Source of the DNA: Tyto alba
Taxonomy: Eukaryota > Chordata > Aves > Strigiformes > Tytonidae
DNA length: 64,000 bases
Assembly: GCF_018691265.1 (NCBI RefSeq)
Contig: NW_024881313.1
Coordinates: 35,705,518-35,769,517 of the forward strand
Direction of reading: 5' to 3'
The notes beneath the pieces are model-generated. The model saw only the letters and a list, made by a program, of their open reading frames with translations. It was not told the origin of the DNA and did no database searches. Positions 22,771 to 35,300 of the stretch are shown here, one piece after another; the stretch's first letter is position 1, and every line of letters starts with the position of its first letter. A program made the position numbers and the translations under genes.

Positions 22771-24959
22771 TTGGTCTCCTCTCTCATGTGGCTCAGCACC
22801 CATACTGTGTGGGTCCTGACAAAATTGCAGACTGATCATTCAAGGATCAACAGCAGCTCTTTGTGTGACCTATTTTTACACCGCTCGTTTCTGTCAGAGA
22901 CAGAAAACCCATGGCTGAGGACAATGCTGTTGAGATGCTGTTTTCTTTCATGTCTATCATACCTGCCTGTTTCTCCAGAGCCATGCAAAATAACCACGTC
23001 TTTGTCACGGCTCTACTAGCCCACTTCATCTTTATTGATTAATAGGTCATAATCCTCTTCTAGTGAAAACATAACCATGCCCACAGCTAGAGGATTCAAA
23101 TATCACTGACAGGAAGATTACAACCTCTTAGTCTGAACACGGAGAGTGAGACAGACTGTCAGAACAAGAGCACTTGTTAAGAGGAAAATCAATGGCAAGC
23201 TATTTGGGGAGGAAAAAAAAAAATCCCAACCACCACGAATGCATTAAACACAGGCTTCAGTGCTCCAACTTTGTATAAACCCAAATTAAATGTGACCATA
23301 ATAAACTGTTTACTTTCCTTGGGTTTACCCAGTAGAAAGGAGATTTCAGTTTGCTGTAACGCCTGTGACAGTACAAGTGTTGGGTCTAGTTTGTGGTAAT
23401 ATGGTTGCTGCTATTAAGTTTTGCTAGAAAATACTTCAGTACTTCCCCCTCCTTTCTTTTGGAAAACAAATCAGCGAATTGTAAAATGTTAGTCAGGGCT
23501 CTAGCCTCAACTAGTTACCTCCTTGCTGAGAAATTGTGGTGGCTCATGAGGGTTTGTGAGAAGGGGAGATGGAGTGTCCTGCCCTTCCTCTTTCTTTCCT
23601 TCCCCCCTGTTTCACCTTGCTAAAATCCCATGCTGGGGCTTAAGGGACATTCATGCAAATCCCTTAGCCTGATGTCTTCTTGATGCCCTGGGCAGCGCAT
23701 TCCTTCTCATCCCCCACTATTTGTAAGCTTCCCCCAGCAGGGACTGCTTGTTCTTGCATGAACATCCAGCCTTGAGCTGATGATGATCAAAATCCTGTAC
23801 TCTGCAGGCAGCCCGTGATGTACAGAGCACTCGTTTCACCCGTGGTTTTAAGACAATGATGCTGCTGGGAGTTTCTGAGCAAGGGTGCATTTAAGCACGG
23901 GTGACCCTGCAGCTCTGCTCCCTCTCCGGAGCCAGGCTCGCTGTAACCAGCCACTTTTACCGGTCACCAGAGAGACACAGAGTTAACAATAAATAATGAA
24001 AAAGAACTAGATTTCCTTTGTTATGCAGCTCATTGAATGAGGTTTCCCACATCTGTAGAAGTCACCACATCTTTTATGCGATTTGACTGTCAGCAAGATG
24101 TTATGAATCCCAGATGTTAAAATATGGATTTATTTATAACTCAGAGCTTATAATAGAGCACTCAGAAAGATTATATCCAGCCCCCCTCCTCAAAAGTTCT
24201 TCCTGAAATAAAAGACTTAGCTTTTATTATTTTTTTAATTATTCTTGCTACATGATTTATCTTTAGTATTACATCTTTAAATGTCCTTTAATTACCGTGG
24301 CTTTAGGACTGGTGTGCATTGGGCTTCAGGTAGAATTGGGCAAGGAGAGCTGACCACTGACTCTCCCATCCCAAGCAAGATTGCTGCTGCTTGGAGGCTG
24401 GAAGGCAACGCAGGGAGAGGGGTGGCATAGGGGAAAATTCAGCCTCACGAGTTCCTTGACAAAGCCATCGGTTGAAGGCACAGCCAGCTCCAGGCACCTG
24501 CAAAACTTGGAGCTGGAGGTGTTTGGTATCTATTGCAGCCATGAGGAAATGCTCTGGTCAATAAAAAAGCGGTTCCTCACAGCTGGTGACCATTACACCA
24601 AACACAGCGTTGGACATGCCACAGCTGCTATTCTGCCGGAAGATGGAAATGTTTTTGGAACTGCTTTTGGAGCATTTGTTCCATTAATGCTTTCTCCCTC
24701 CCTCCTCCTGCCCCTTATTTTTCAAATCGCTGCAAGAAAAACCCACAAGTGAAAGAGGAGGGGGGCCTCCATGGTCAAAGGCTACATCGAGGGTTGGGGT
24801 GCAAATATTCCTCTGAATTAATGCTCCAGCAACAACTCTGTGTCCTGAACAAAACTTGCAGTGCTTGGAGCTGTGCACTTGTACTCAACAAGAGACACGC
24901 TTTGTCACAACCATCCCACGCTGCAAACAAAGAGGACAGGTCTGAAGGGAAGTATAAAG
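22771..24959. other. Non-coding sequence, nothing recognised
   Basis: No gene, tandem array or RNA gene is evident. The part from 24,050 to 24,300 is AT-rich. Confidence 0.6.
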
Positions 24960-25040
24960 AGTCTCATTTTGCACATGAGGAACAGAAAGCCAGTGATTTT
25001 ACCCCAGTTCACACAAGAAGCTGACAGCAGCCTCAGGGAT
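24960..25040 (-). mobile_element. MIR/CORE-SINE-like relic
   Basis: TCATTTTGCACATGAGGAAC, then CCAGTGATTTTACCCCAGTTCACACAAG. In antisense this matches the MIR segment around TTACAGATGAGGAAACTGAGG...AAGTGACTTGCCCAAGGTCACACAG. It is old and diverged. Confidence 0.5.
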
Positions 25041-28028
25041 CATCAGACAAATGCTTGAGGTGGCTGAGAGCAGCTCTCCTTCCCGTTCTCCCTGCCACCT
25101 CCCCCTGCCATGTCAGCCAGTGCTTCCATCTTGTTCATGGACCTTGCCTTGATTTAGGAAACTCTGTCTTCCATTCCCCTCCCCTTATTTTTTCAAACTA
25201 TATCATCTTCTGGATCCAGTTAAGAGAATGGCTTTGGTGCTGAGATAGCAGAGAGCATCTGGCCAAGTGCAACTATGCCATCAACCCCCTGGGATTCCAT
25301 CGCTGCAGCCTTTAAAGATCAAACCCCACTGTCTACACTGCAAAGCTGCAAAGGTGCTTCAGCTCCTAGACCATGTCCAGCCCCTTCTAGCTTGCAAGCA
25401 ATGGCCTGAAGCAAGGTTGGTGCTGCATGGGATCCCAAGCTCTGGTCACCAGGCTAAGGGCCAGGTGGACAGACAGAAAGTATGCAGCTTGTGACCTCTG
25501 CCGAGCTTAGCTTTTCTCTCATGCCTCACCAGGTCGTGTTTCACTAGAGAAGTGGTGGCTTTCTGCAGCCTTCTCTCTTGGGCTGGGCAGTTTGTCACAT
25601 TAAAGACAAAGGAGAAAAGAGGATGCCTTGAAATCTTACTTCAAGGTGGGCCTCCCACACTCTGAAATTTGCAGAACCAGACACCCAAACCTTATCTGCA
25701 TCACACCAGTGATGAACTGACGGAAAGCCAGGAAATTGTCTGTCAGTGCTGACACTACACAAATCTCACAGCGTTGTGAGGAGAAACAGCAAGTGGGTAA
25801 CTGGGAAGAAACTACCTGGGCTTGGCATTTCCTGGCTGCTGGGAGATGGTACGGAGAGCACCAGAGCTCTGGTGTAAATCAGCACAGCTCCTTTAGTGCC
25901 TGAAGAGAAATATCTTTGGAGGGAGTTTATGGGACGCTCACCAGCTTGTAAATATTTTTTTGGCATATCAATTTGTGTGTCATGAGATTTAAAACCTTCA
26001 TCACCCTAATGTTTTCCATCCCATAGAGAGCTCTAATCTGAATATGATATGCACTCAAGAAAGTTTGCCAGTAGTGTGATGTTACAAAACTTGTGAAATG
26101 CCTCGCTTAACCACAATATTATGCATTTTCCAAGCCACATACCTATCTATTACAAGGTCTTTCAGATAGAGTTATAGACAGACTATGGGTCATGAGATCC
26201 TGACCTTGGTGTGTTTTTACTCCCTTCTTCTCAGGAATTAACTCTTGAACTATTGACTCTCTGTTGAATGGATAGCAGAGTTCAGCCACATTTTACATGC
26301 AAGCTTTTACATCCTGTATCTCAACAACTGCAAACCCCAAGGACGAGTAAATACTTCAACCTCAGCCATAAAATTGATGTGTTGCAAAATGAACAAAATG
26401 GGTTTAGTAACTTACAAGGAAGATACCATCGAGTCCATAATGAGCCAGAACTGAGAGTTATCCTGTCCCTCTCCTCAGCAGTGTGGCTGGGAGAACTGGG
26501 AGTAGATCACCCCTTTGCAGGTACTCAGTTTATGTCTTATATCTTCTTCACTGAAAGCAAAATCCACCTGTGGTTGTGTCAGATCTCAGCCTCATGAGCT
26601 CCCCTGAAAGGAAAAGACTGACTTAAGAATCACAAGACTTGCAAAGACAATAATCAGCTGTTACGTTCTCTTCTTGACTTCTGGTTTTTGAGTCTACAGA
26701 TTACTCCCTGCTAGTTTAGGGAGCTTTTCTCCACAACCAGAAAGGCAAAAAAATCATCAATCAAACATAAAGTTCTTAAGATCTTGGGAAAAAACAAAAA
26801 AGCAATAAAAACACAGAAATCATTCAGACTGCCAGTACCACGTTAACAGATCAGCAACCACCCTCTGCTGCTGTAGCAGGGTAAAAATGAGCATGGCAAA
26901 TGTGACTACAGCTGCAGATTGAACCCCTATTTTGTCATTAAATAAAAGAGGGCTCCTAAAACATAGCATATAACACTGGCATATTAGAAGCTGTGCAAGC
27001 TATTTCTACATTGTACATCCTAGTGAGAAAAGTTGTTAAGAAGCTGAAATTTAAAAACTAAAAATAAAAGCTGCAGTTTTCTTTAGAGTTAGAAGTCAGC
27101 TGGAAAACATAGTTTAAGATTTGGTAAAGAAATTCTCTTTAATATCTGAAAGCTGCTTGACTGAGAAGCGAAATAACTTCATATATTTCCAAGGCTCCAT
27201 AGCCAGCCCAGCTCTGAAAAACACCCCTCCGTGCTCCTCTGACATCAAAGATGAAAAGTTTGAAGGTTTTCATGCTGATTCTTCATGTCTAATTGAAAAT
27301 AAAAACACAACATCCATCTCCCCACTCCAAAATATAATAGAGGCAGTGGTGGCATATTAATAAATATTCTCACTAGAAAATATTGTGAAGAAATAGTAAG
27401 CTGAGCCTCAAAGCACAATATTTCCATTGTCTTGGCAGAGTCACTGATGTACAATGCCAGATTAAACTGCAAAGGGGAACCGAGTGGGATTGAACCCGCC
27501 TGGAACAACAAGGGTGGTAGGGTGCTGGAGAGACGTGTAGGATGGCTTTGCCCACCTTCCCGTGTGATCTCTGTCAGGTCTAAACAGGGCAACAACACTT
27601 CCCTATCCCAGACACGGCTTATCAGGGGAGGTCAGCGATAGATGAACTCAGGTCACATTCAGGCTGCCTACACATATAGTCACCGGGGCACCTTTGCTGC
27701 AGAGATCAAAGCAGCTCTCTGCTTCCCCAGGCTGGCAGACTGGTTCCTGCTTCCTCGTAGACCCCGTGGAGGGAGGTGATGGCAACACTTGAATTAGGCT
27801 TGGTAGTAGGTGGTCTGAATGCTCTATTAACTAACCAGAACCTGGGCACAGGATCAAACAACTCTCCCATGCTCACCAAGAAGTTAGCTCATTCCTTGGC
27901 ATGATTTTTGGCCCGTGCAAACTACCAGGCTCTCGTCTAGGCATGGTTCAGGGCATTGCACGGGCCAGGGTATGTGACCTCCTAGTCAAGACCACTATGT
28001 GGGGTTTGTGGAAGGGAGCAGGAAGGAG

Positions 28029-28088
28029 GTAACTGTATGGATATGAGCTGTGTCGTGAGTAACCATATGGATATGAGCCTTGTCCTGG
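28029..28088 (+). repeat. Two-copy tandem duplication, 30-bp unit
   Basis: Two adjacent copies, starting GTAACTGTATGG (28029) and GTAACCATATGG (28059). Both continue ATATGAGC and are largely identical. Confidence 0.75.
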
Positions 28089-28464
28089 TGCTCATCCTTA
28101 GGGCCAGAAGAAAGTCTGGGACATGCTGTCCCTGCTTGGTTTGCTCCTGCAGCCACAGCCAGCATGGGCTGCCAAGCCCTCTCACTGGAGTCAAAGATGG
28201 CCCCTAAATATTAAAAAGCCATGTTAAAAGTCTCTAGGTATTTAGCCAAACATCAGTTCAGATATGGCTCCTAATGCCTAGAGCCTTCCTTGAGCTCAGA
28301 CAGTCCTTGTGTCTCTGAGTGGATACCATGACAATGTGAGTTTGGGACATCAGGCATTTCCCTGGGATTTCAGCCTGCTCCAGTCATGTCTGTTCTGCGT
28401 GCTCAGCCCGTCCATACAGCACATTTGGAGGAGTCTGACAAGCTCAGGATATTCATGTGCTGGT

Positions 28465-28545
28465 TGTGTTGTGTTTTTTTTTTGGTTTTTTTTTGTCTGT
28501 TTGTTGTTTTTTGGGGTTTTTTTTTTGGTTGCCTTTTTTTTTCCA
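28465..28545 (+). repeat. T/G-rich low-complexity tract
   Basis: Runs of T7-10 separated by GG, GTCTG, GTTG and GGGG. The ORFs crossing it on both strands (poly-Phe or poly-Lys) are artefacts. Confidence 0.85.
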
Positions 28546-30710
28546 GGAAATCCTGTGAGAGTCCTACAAAACAGGAATAATAAAATATGCATGAGACATC
28601 AGTGTTCACAGAACACATTAGCCTTTGCTGCACCTCATCTCACTTTTTGCTCTTTCTCCGTGTTCGATAGAATCTTCTTAGGACATGGAGTGTGCCACTG
28701 AGTCCTTAATATTTGAAGGATGCTCTGGAAAGCCCAGCTTGTGGGCATGTCTTGAACCTCATATGGCTCCATTGAAGCTGGCTGGAATCTGAAGAAGGAA
28801 AGGTGATTTAATTTAAGAAAGATGGTAAAAAGTGGCTCCTGAACTTTAAGTCTTGATTCTGCACTTCAATTTTCATAAGGGGAAAGCATGCTAAGAAAAC
28901 GGGGAGGAGAAACATTAATGGAAGCACATCAGGGAGGACATGCTACATGATGAGCATCTGGATTCATCTTGTAGGCACAGCTTGTTCTGAAGGTTAACTC
29001 TCACCATATAAAGACCATTCACATTGGAAATGTCCTTTCAGAAGGACAATAGAAGCTTTTAAGACATATATGCAGGGAAAAGCTTATTGAGATTGCAAAG
29101 CAAATCAGAGTCCTCCCCAGCAGCAGAAGAAGAACCTAAAACTAGGAAAGGTGAAGTATAAGTCTGTTATAAGATGCTTCCAGGCTTAGGTTTAACATTT
29201 TCACATAAGTTTGCTTCCACCATTTGCCCACAATCAATCACCCATTTAATAAAGTTTGTCTTACTGGTTAATCTAAATATCTAAATTTTCTTCTGTTCAG
29301 CTGAAATCCACTACAAAAACACCTGGATTTACATTACAAGAGGTTTCTTCCTCCTTCTGTTCATCCTGTAATGGTTTAATGACATGGAGAATTTCCCTTT
29401 TCTTCCAAAGCAAAGCAGCTCTGTTGGAATCAATGCTGAGAATGAGAAAATAAGATGTTTTACATGGATATCACATGCAACCCACCCAGACCCTGCTTAC
29501 CTAATCGAAACCACAGCAGCTCATATTCAAAACTTGCTTGGGCCTGACTGAAGAGTCCGGAAAGGCCCCTCTCAACGCCTACCATCAGACATCCACTGTC
29601 CTCGCTCTGAGCTCAGCTGGCTGGAGAACTCCAGGGCTCTTCAGAAAGTGCTGTCAACTGGACATTGTGCTGTGATACAGAAATAGGTCAGAGCCGTCGT
29701 GCTGTGGTTTGATTTTCAGTGTGCAGCCAATGGCATTTTTGTGACTGAGCGTTTAAATGCGTGAAAAAAGCGGGGATGAACCTCAGAGATGCTGCAATTA
29801 CCACTGGCTGGCCTGTGCCTTTTTGGCAGCACAGGAGTCCTTTGGTCACGGTGCCTCCTGGAAACAGTAAAATGTCCCAGGACTGGCTGTGGATAAGTGC
29901 CTAAAGCGTATTAGCCACGAGAAAGCTGTTGGACATGAAGGAGAGCTCTTCAAAGGCACAAAGGGAAACCTAACTCCTCTTGAATTTCATGCTTTGGAAA
30001 ATCTATCTAGCCATAGTATTTTTTGCATGACAGACAAACTTGGGCTCAAGTTTCTCCTTTTTAAAATAAGCTTGACAAACTAATTAATTAAAAAAATCTA
30101 GCTATCATGTTCTGCCCTTGCTTGTGACACAGTAACCATTAGCACATTAATAGATAAATTTATCTGAGCTCAGCGGGAAGTTTGCGTATTCTTGGTTTAC
30201 ATTAAATAGTAGGTCAACATAGTGAAGTATAAAGTTAAGCACACAAGCAAGTCTGATCAGGACTAGAGAAAACATCAATGTGATTAAGTATGTCATTAAT
30301 TGGTTATTCAGAAAAGCCAGACTAGAACACACCACAGAATTACTCCAGATTTATTTTCTCTGTTCTTTTTAACTATTCCGTTTGGATGAGCCCATCTGGG
30401 GATTCAGAATCTGTCTAATTCCAAAATGGCCTGAAAGGCAAAATGACAAAACACGGCGGAGACAAGTTCCATGACCTGGCAAATAAAGACTGGCCTGCAG
30501 AAAACCTGATTTAGCTGTGAATCTTCAAGCAGCTGATTGCTTTGATCCTGACCTTCTGTCCCAAGTTTAGGAGGTTGCTTTTTTAGGATGCTTCATGGTC
30601 CTTTAGGTATCTCCAGGATCCTGTGCAAATATAAAGCTAATAGATTTATATTTTATTTAGATTTATTAATTGTAAAGCCTGGAAGAAATTTTTCTTGTTT
30701 CTGTCTTTCA

Positions 30711-30768
30711 AATATATATATTAAAAAATATATATATATCTGATCTGATTTAAATATATATATATATG
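30711..30768. repeat. AT-rich (TA)n microsatellite cluster
   Basis: Three TATATATA-type runs separated by short AT-rich or CTGATCTG spacers. Confidence 0.85.
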
Positions 30769-30849
30769 GTTGGAAAATCAATGACAAACCTTAGAAAATG
30801 TTTTTGATAGTTCTCACTGATGAAAAATATATATCTTGTTTCTAATATG

Positions 30850-32350
30850 AATTCGTCCAACTTAAATTTTTTGATGTCCGATCTTATTATGCCCCTATCA
30901 GGGAAGCAGAATATCCTTCTGTCATCTTTTGATGACTTATCAGAGTCAAGTCACCCCTTAGCTGTTTCCTTGCTTTTCTAGATATCTTGAGGGTCCTTTA
31001 AGCCCTTCAGAATAGGTTATATATATTCATATCCTTTTATCAGTCCTGTGTCTCTCTCCAATTCGTTAATACTTCTTCAACTGCAGAAGTACAACTGAGT
31101 CAAATTTTGCATCTGTCAGATCTATGCCTGATGTAGACCGCTGTGCAGAAGCACAGTTTTTTGGTTTTTATCCCTCTAAACCTCTGGAAGATATTCTCCA
31201 AAATCTCTGCTTCCTGGGGCACTGTCCTATACAGTAAATGTGCACAGAAAGTCTTCATTCCTCAAAAGATAAATGTACAATATATATTAAATATAGTTTG
31301 CCTGCAATGAACACAGCAAGCAATCAAGGGTACCCAGTACCCTGACCTCTTCTTTCTTTGGCAGTTCCAAGATTTCCCCATCATTTGCAAACACTAGTAA
31401 TGTGTTTCTCTCCAGAATATTAGTAAAAAAGGTTAAAGTGTAAGACCAAAAACTGAGCTCTGCAAAGTACCACTAGAAACACAGGAGCTCAATGAACTGT
31501 CTCCTGTTGCAATTAGGGTTTGAGATCTATCAAATGTCCAGTTCTTAACAGATTTTACATATGCCAAGTGGATTTAATCAGCTTAAAATACCCTGTGCTA
31601 CTGATACCTTTATAAAGTGCCAACTCTATTAACACTGTTGTCCCTATCAGTAGAGAAAAGGTAAGTTTACTTTGACAGGATCTCCTTTCCATGAACCAGT
31701 GCTGGCTGATTGGTATTGACTACATTAGTGTCTTTATTAATCTAGTAAATTTGAATTGATGTAGTTATCAGTGGCTTATTATTGTGCTAGGATTGATACA
31801 GTCTCCAATTCTAACTCACAGACACCCTGGAAATAATGAAATTCAATACTAATAGCCCTTGGGCAGCTTGGTGAAAATCCTGGGGTTCAAGTTATCCATT
31901 TAGCTTTAGCCACTCACTTGCTACTTAATGACTACAACAAGTATTAGTGGAGCAGAGGTATTTCATTTTCAACACATAATAAGACTCTATCACTGGGCTT
32001 TTTCACCAATACAGTACAGAGATATTTACAGAACAATTCTTCCCTCTGTCCTTTTGCTTCCTTTATCAATATCCTACAATTTCTGACTTCTTATTTAAAC
32101 TTATTGTTAAAATCAGCTTTCTCTTTCCTCTGAATGTGTCGTGTTCGGCTCTGTGCATGGACACCCATTACCCTATAGGTAGTGTATATTCATGCCTCTG
32201 CTTAGGTCAGTGTCTCAGCTGTGGGGTTTTGGGGCAAGAGCAAAATATGCTCCACCGAATTTGTAATTATCAGTCACAGTTTTACTTAAATTCTTTCTTT
32301 CAACTTTTTTTTTGTCTTGTAAATGACACCAGCTTTAGAAAACCGGCCAT
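30850..32350 (-). mobile_element. Ancient CR1-type LINE fragment (3' region and reverse-transcriptase end)
   Basis: In antisense the stretch shows, in the right order, several signatures of tetrapod CR1/L3-like LINEs. These are AAGTCACCCCTTAGC (about 30948), GTGTCTCTCTCCAATTCGTTAA (about 31050), CATTTGCAAACACTAGTAA (about 31382), AAAACTGAGCTCTGCA (about 31449) and ACCACTAGAAACAC. Further right are GAGATCTATCAAATGTCCAG (about 31522), GACAGGATCTCCTTTCCATG (about 31676) and GGGTTCAAGTTATCC (about 31884). The last is AATACAGTACAGAGATATTT (about 32010). The orientation is minus, with the 3' end near 30,850. Divergence is high and no ORF remains. The family name is from recall of CR1 consensus features, and the limits are approximate. 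Confidence 0.7.
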
Positions 32351-35300
32351 TTTAAGAAGCTCAACATGCACATAATACGCACACATGTATAAATGTACAT
32401 ATATACAGATTTTCTTCTCAATCTGCTGATTTTTGTGTGCATATTAGGAAATACACATATTCCCAGTTCAACCCCTGCTTCTGTTTAATTCGGTCAGTAA
32501 AGAAGTAGCTAGAGATGTCTTAGGAAGATAAGGGAACTGGGCTGCGGGAGCTGTAAAAGCCAAGCATCTGTTGGAAAGCAGGACTTTCCCCCCACGGCAG
32601 AAGCTGATGCTGGATACCTGCCAGCTTCTCCTTCCCTCCCACACTGGGATTTTTTCAGCTGTCCCTGCAGCAACAGCAGTAGCAACTTTAACTCAGAGAA
32701 GAGGAGAAGGGTTTAAACGTATCTCAGAGGGGTATTTCCTCCACTCCCACGTGTCAGTGAGAACTGTGGGGAAACTTCTTAGAGCAGCTTCACTGTTAGA
32801 AGTGAGATTCCTATAAATACCCTTTTTCTAACCTGATGAATAAATTACTTGTCCTCTAACTCAGAGAACATTGTACCTCCATGGAGAAAGAGCTTCAGAA
32901 GACCAGGTTTGTTACAGGTATAATCTAAGTGTTGTGTGTGTATTGGCATGGTTTCTCACACCCAAGGGGCAAACCAAAATCAACATTTGGTGTAAGGGAT
33001 CATCCTTCCTTTGGAAGAATCAGTGCTGGGGGTGGCCAGTATGGGGCTCTTGTGTTGCACGCGTGAGCATCTTCTCTGGTCCATGTGGTACCTGAAATGT
33101 GTCTTGTGGTTCTTTGTCCTAGGCAGATTTTGGTACACAGATTATTAAATCAGCTGTACTAGCCAAAGAACCAGAAACAGTATGAGGTCATATCTGGGAA
33201 GGATGGGTGATCCAAGGTGATGAAAATCCCTGCTCAGAACCCTAACCTTCAGCTGCTGTTAAAACCACTCTGAGGGCTCTAACTTCTAGGCTTGGATCCT
33301 CCAAGAGCAATCATACATATTCCCTCTTCATTATAGCAAGAGGAAGGGATCTTCTAGTGAAGGCACCAGCCTGGGGTTATTCAACTCAGTTCTTGAATAA
33401 GCACCTTATCTGTTCAACATACCTGATAGTTATCACCCACGTTAGGCCAATGTGATCCCTCTCAGAGCATCAATGGGGGCTCAGACTTGTAGCTGACCTA
33501 CGTGTAGTGTAGACAATAAATTTATGTGAAATGGCTAAATTTAAACTTTTTGGCTGTGAGCTGAATCACATTTCATCATGCCTTGTTCCAAGCCATAGTT
33601 TACCCTTGAACTATCATCTCCATAGGCTGTATCTGAGACACCTTGTTATTCTGAGACTTCAAAGACATCTGCTATTTGAAGGGATCTCACCACCACCTTG
33701 GTGTCCTCTCCTCCTTTTCATGCTTTCTATGGGTTCCTGACTTCTGCCTATTTTGGAAAAATACACATTTCTCAGGTGTCCCAGACCAGCTCCACACCTC
33801 TCTGATTTCAGCTGGACTTGGACCCCAGCCCATCTATATAGGGCACCTAAGCTGACACTGCTTCAATTTTACCAATTACCTTGGCCTTAGCAGACTTGAA
33901 GCATCAATATTTGACGCAATACGGGTGGACAGGCTTGGTTCACGATAACACTCAATGAATGTTCCAAGAGCTCTCCTAAGCCATTGAGTGTCATCAGTAA
34001 CGTCAACAAAAAGGTCAGCAAACTTTGTGGGCTAAGCTCTGACCTCCTGGATAGCTCACGATTTCCCAACACTCTTGTACTGCAACAACAGTGATACATT
34101 AACTTGATATGCTTATGCAGGTTTGGCCTGAGGAACCTCTACAGCTATTTATCTTCTACCATTCCTTTTCTTGTTAGACTTTTGAAGAAACTGAGTTTTC
34201 AGAGATTTCTGTTGTTGTAAAACTTAATTTTCTCTGATGCAAAACAAGCCAGGCAGAGTGAGCTGTGACTCTTTTTCTTCCTTGCTGTCTGCCTGTCTGG
34301 CATCACTTTCTCTCATAAACTGGGCTCTTAAGTGGAGACAGTGCATCCAAGGTAAGGCTATTACCTCAAACCTCCTCTCTATAAATAGGCCTGGCTGCTG
34401 CCCCAAGGTTGCTCGTTCTGCTGTCAGAATATGGCTAAATGGCCACTTACGAATTCCAACATGTGCTTGATGTGGAGATTACAGCTGCTATCCAAAACAA
34501 AGGAGCTTTCTCTACTCACAACATGCTGCTCCCTTTATGAGGCAGTTTGGAAAACTCCCATCTCTTGAAAGGGTTTAATCTATGCCCTGGTGCTTCTTTT
34601 GTGTGAGGACAACACAGCTTCCTCCAGACCTAAATGAAACCAGGAGCCTTCAGTATCCTCTGGAATGTGTTTAGTGTCCTGGAAATCACAGGGGAGGAAA
34701 GGTCTGATCCCTGGGGGATTGGCTATGGAGCAAAATGCAAAGATGCAGAGTTATGTTAGCACAGCATAGGATGGCAGAGTGCAGGGATGCCAACCTGGAC
34801 CCCAAAATGGCCTTGATGCCCCCATACCCCCAGGAGCATTCACCCAAAGGAAAGATGGTTGGTTTGGACTCAGGACCATATTAATGTGCCAGTGGCGGTA
34901 GCAAGGGTGTCTGTGAGTTTCAGTTAGCTAAGGATGGCTAATGAATATTAATGGGACAAAAAGGCCATGTTTTGCAAAGAAAATAATTTGTTAAATGCTC
35001 CTGCACAGCTGCATTTTCTCACAGTACTTTTAAGAGGGCCAAAGAAAACTCCATTTTTCTTGTACTTTGTTCTTACACTATTTTTTCCTGCTTGAGGCAT
35101 GTTGCAAAGGAAATGGGAATGGCTGTGCTCACTTGATGGATGTGGGAACTGGGAGATCAGGAGAAGGGCTGTTTCCTCCTGTCTGCCAGCAAGTCCAGGC
35201 AGGGTTTGGAGCCGACTGTCCTGCCGTGCATCCTCCAACAGGGGAGAGAATCCCTCACACTAAGGTATCACAGCAAAACATGGACATGACATAGCAGCAG

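Larger units (their letters stand above)
25041..30700. other. Non-coding sequence with minor repeats
   Basis: No coding gene is supported. Minor repeats here are a 30-bp tandem duplication near 28029-28088 and a T/G-rich low-complexity tract at 28465-28545. The rest appears unique. Confidence 0.6.

Noticed and set aside
27490..27515. tRNA T-arm-like sequence (GGGATTGAACCCGCC)
   Set aside because: In reverse complement the B-box-like GGTTCAATCCC is present, but the T-stem does not pair and no cloverleaf or A box can be built around it.
28309..28701. 130-aa plus ORF with a Phe-rich hydrophobic segment resembling a membrane helix
   Set aside because: The hydrophobic part is a translation of the T/G-rich low-complexity tract.
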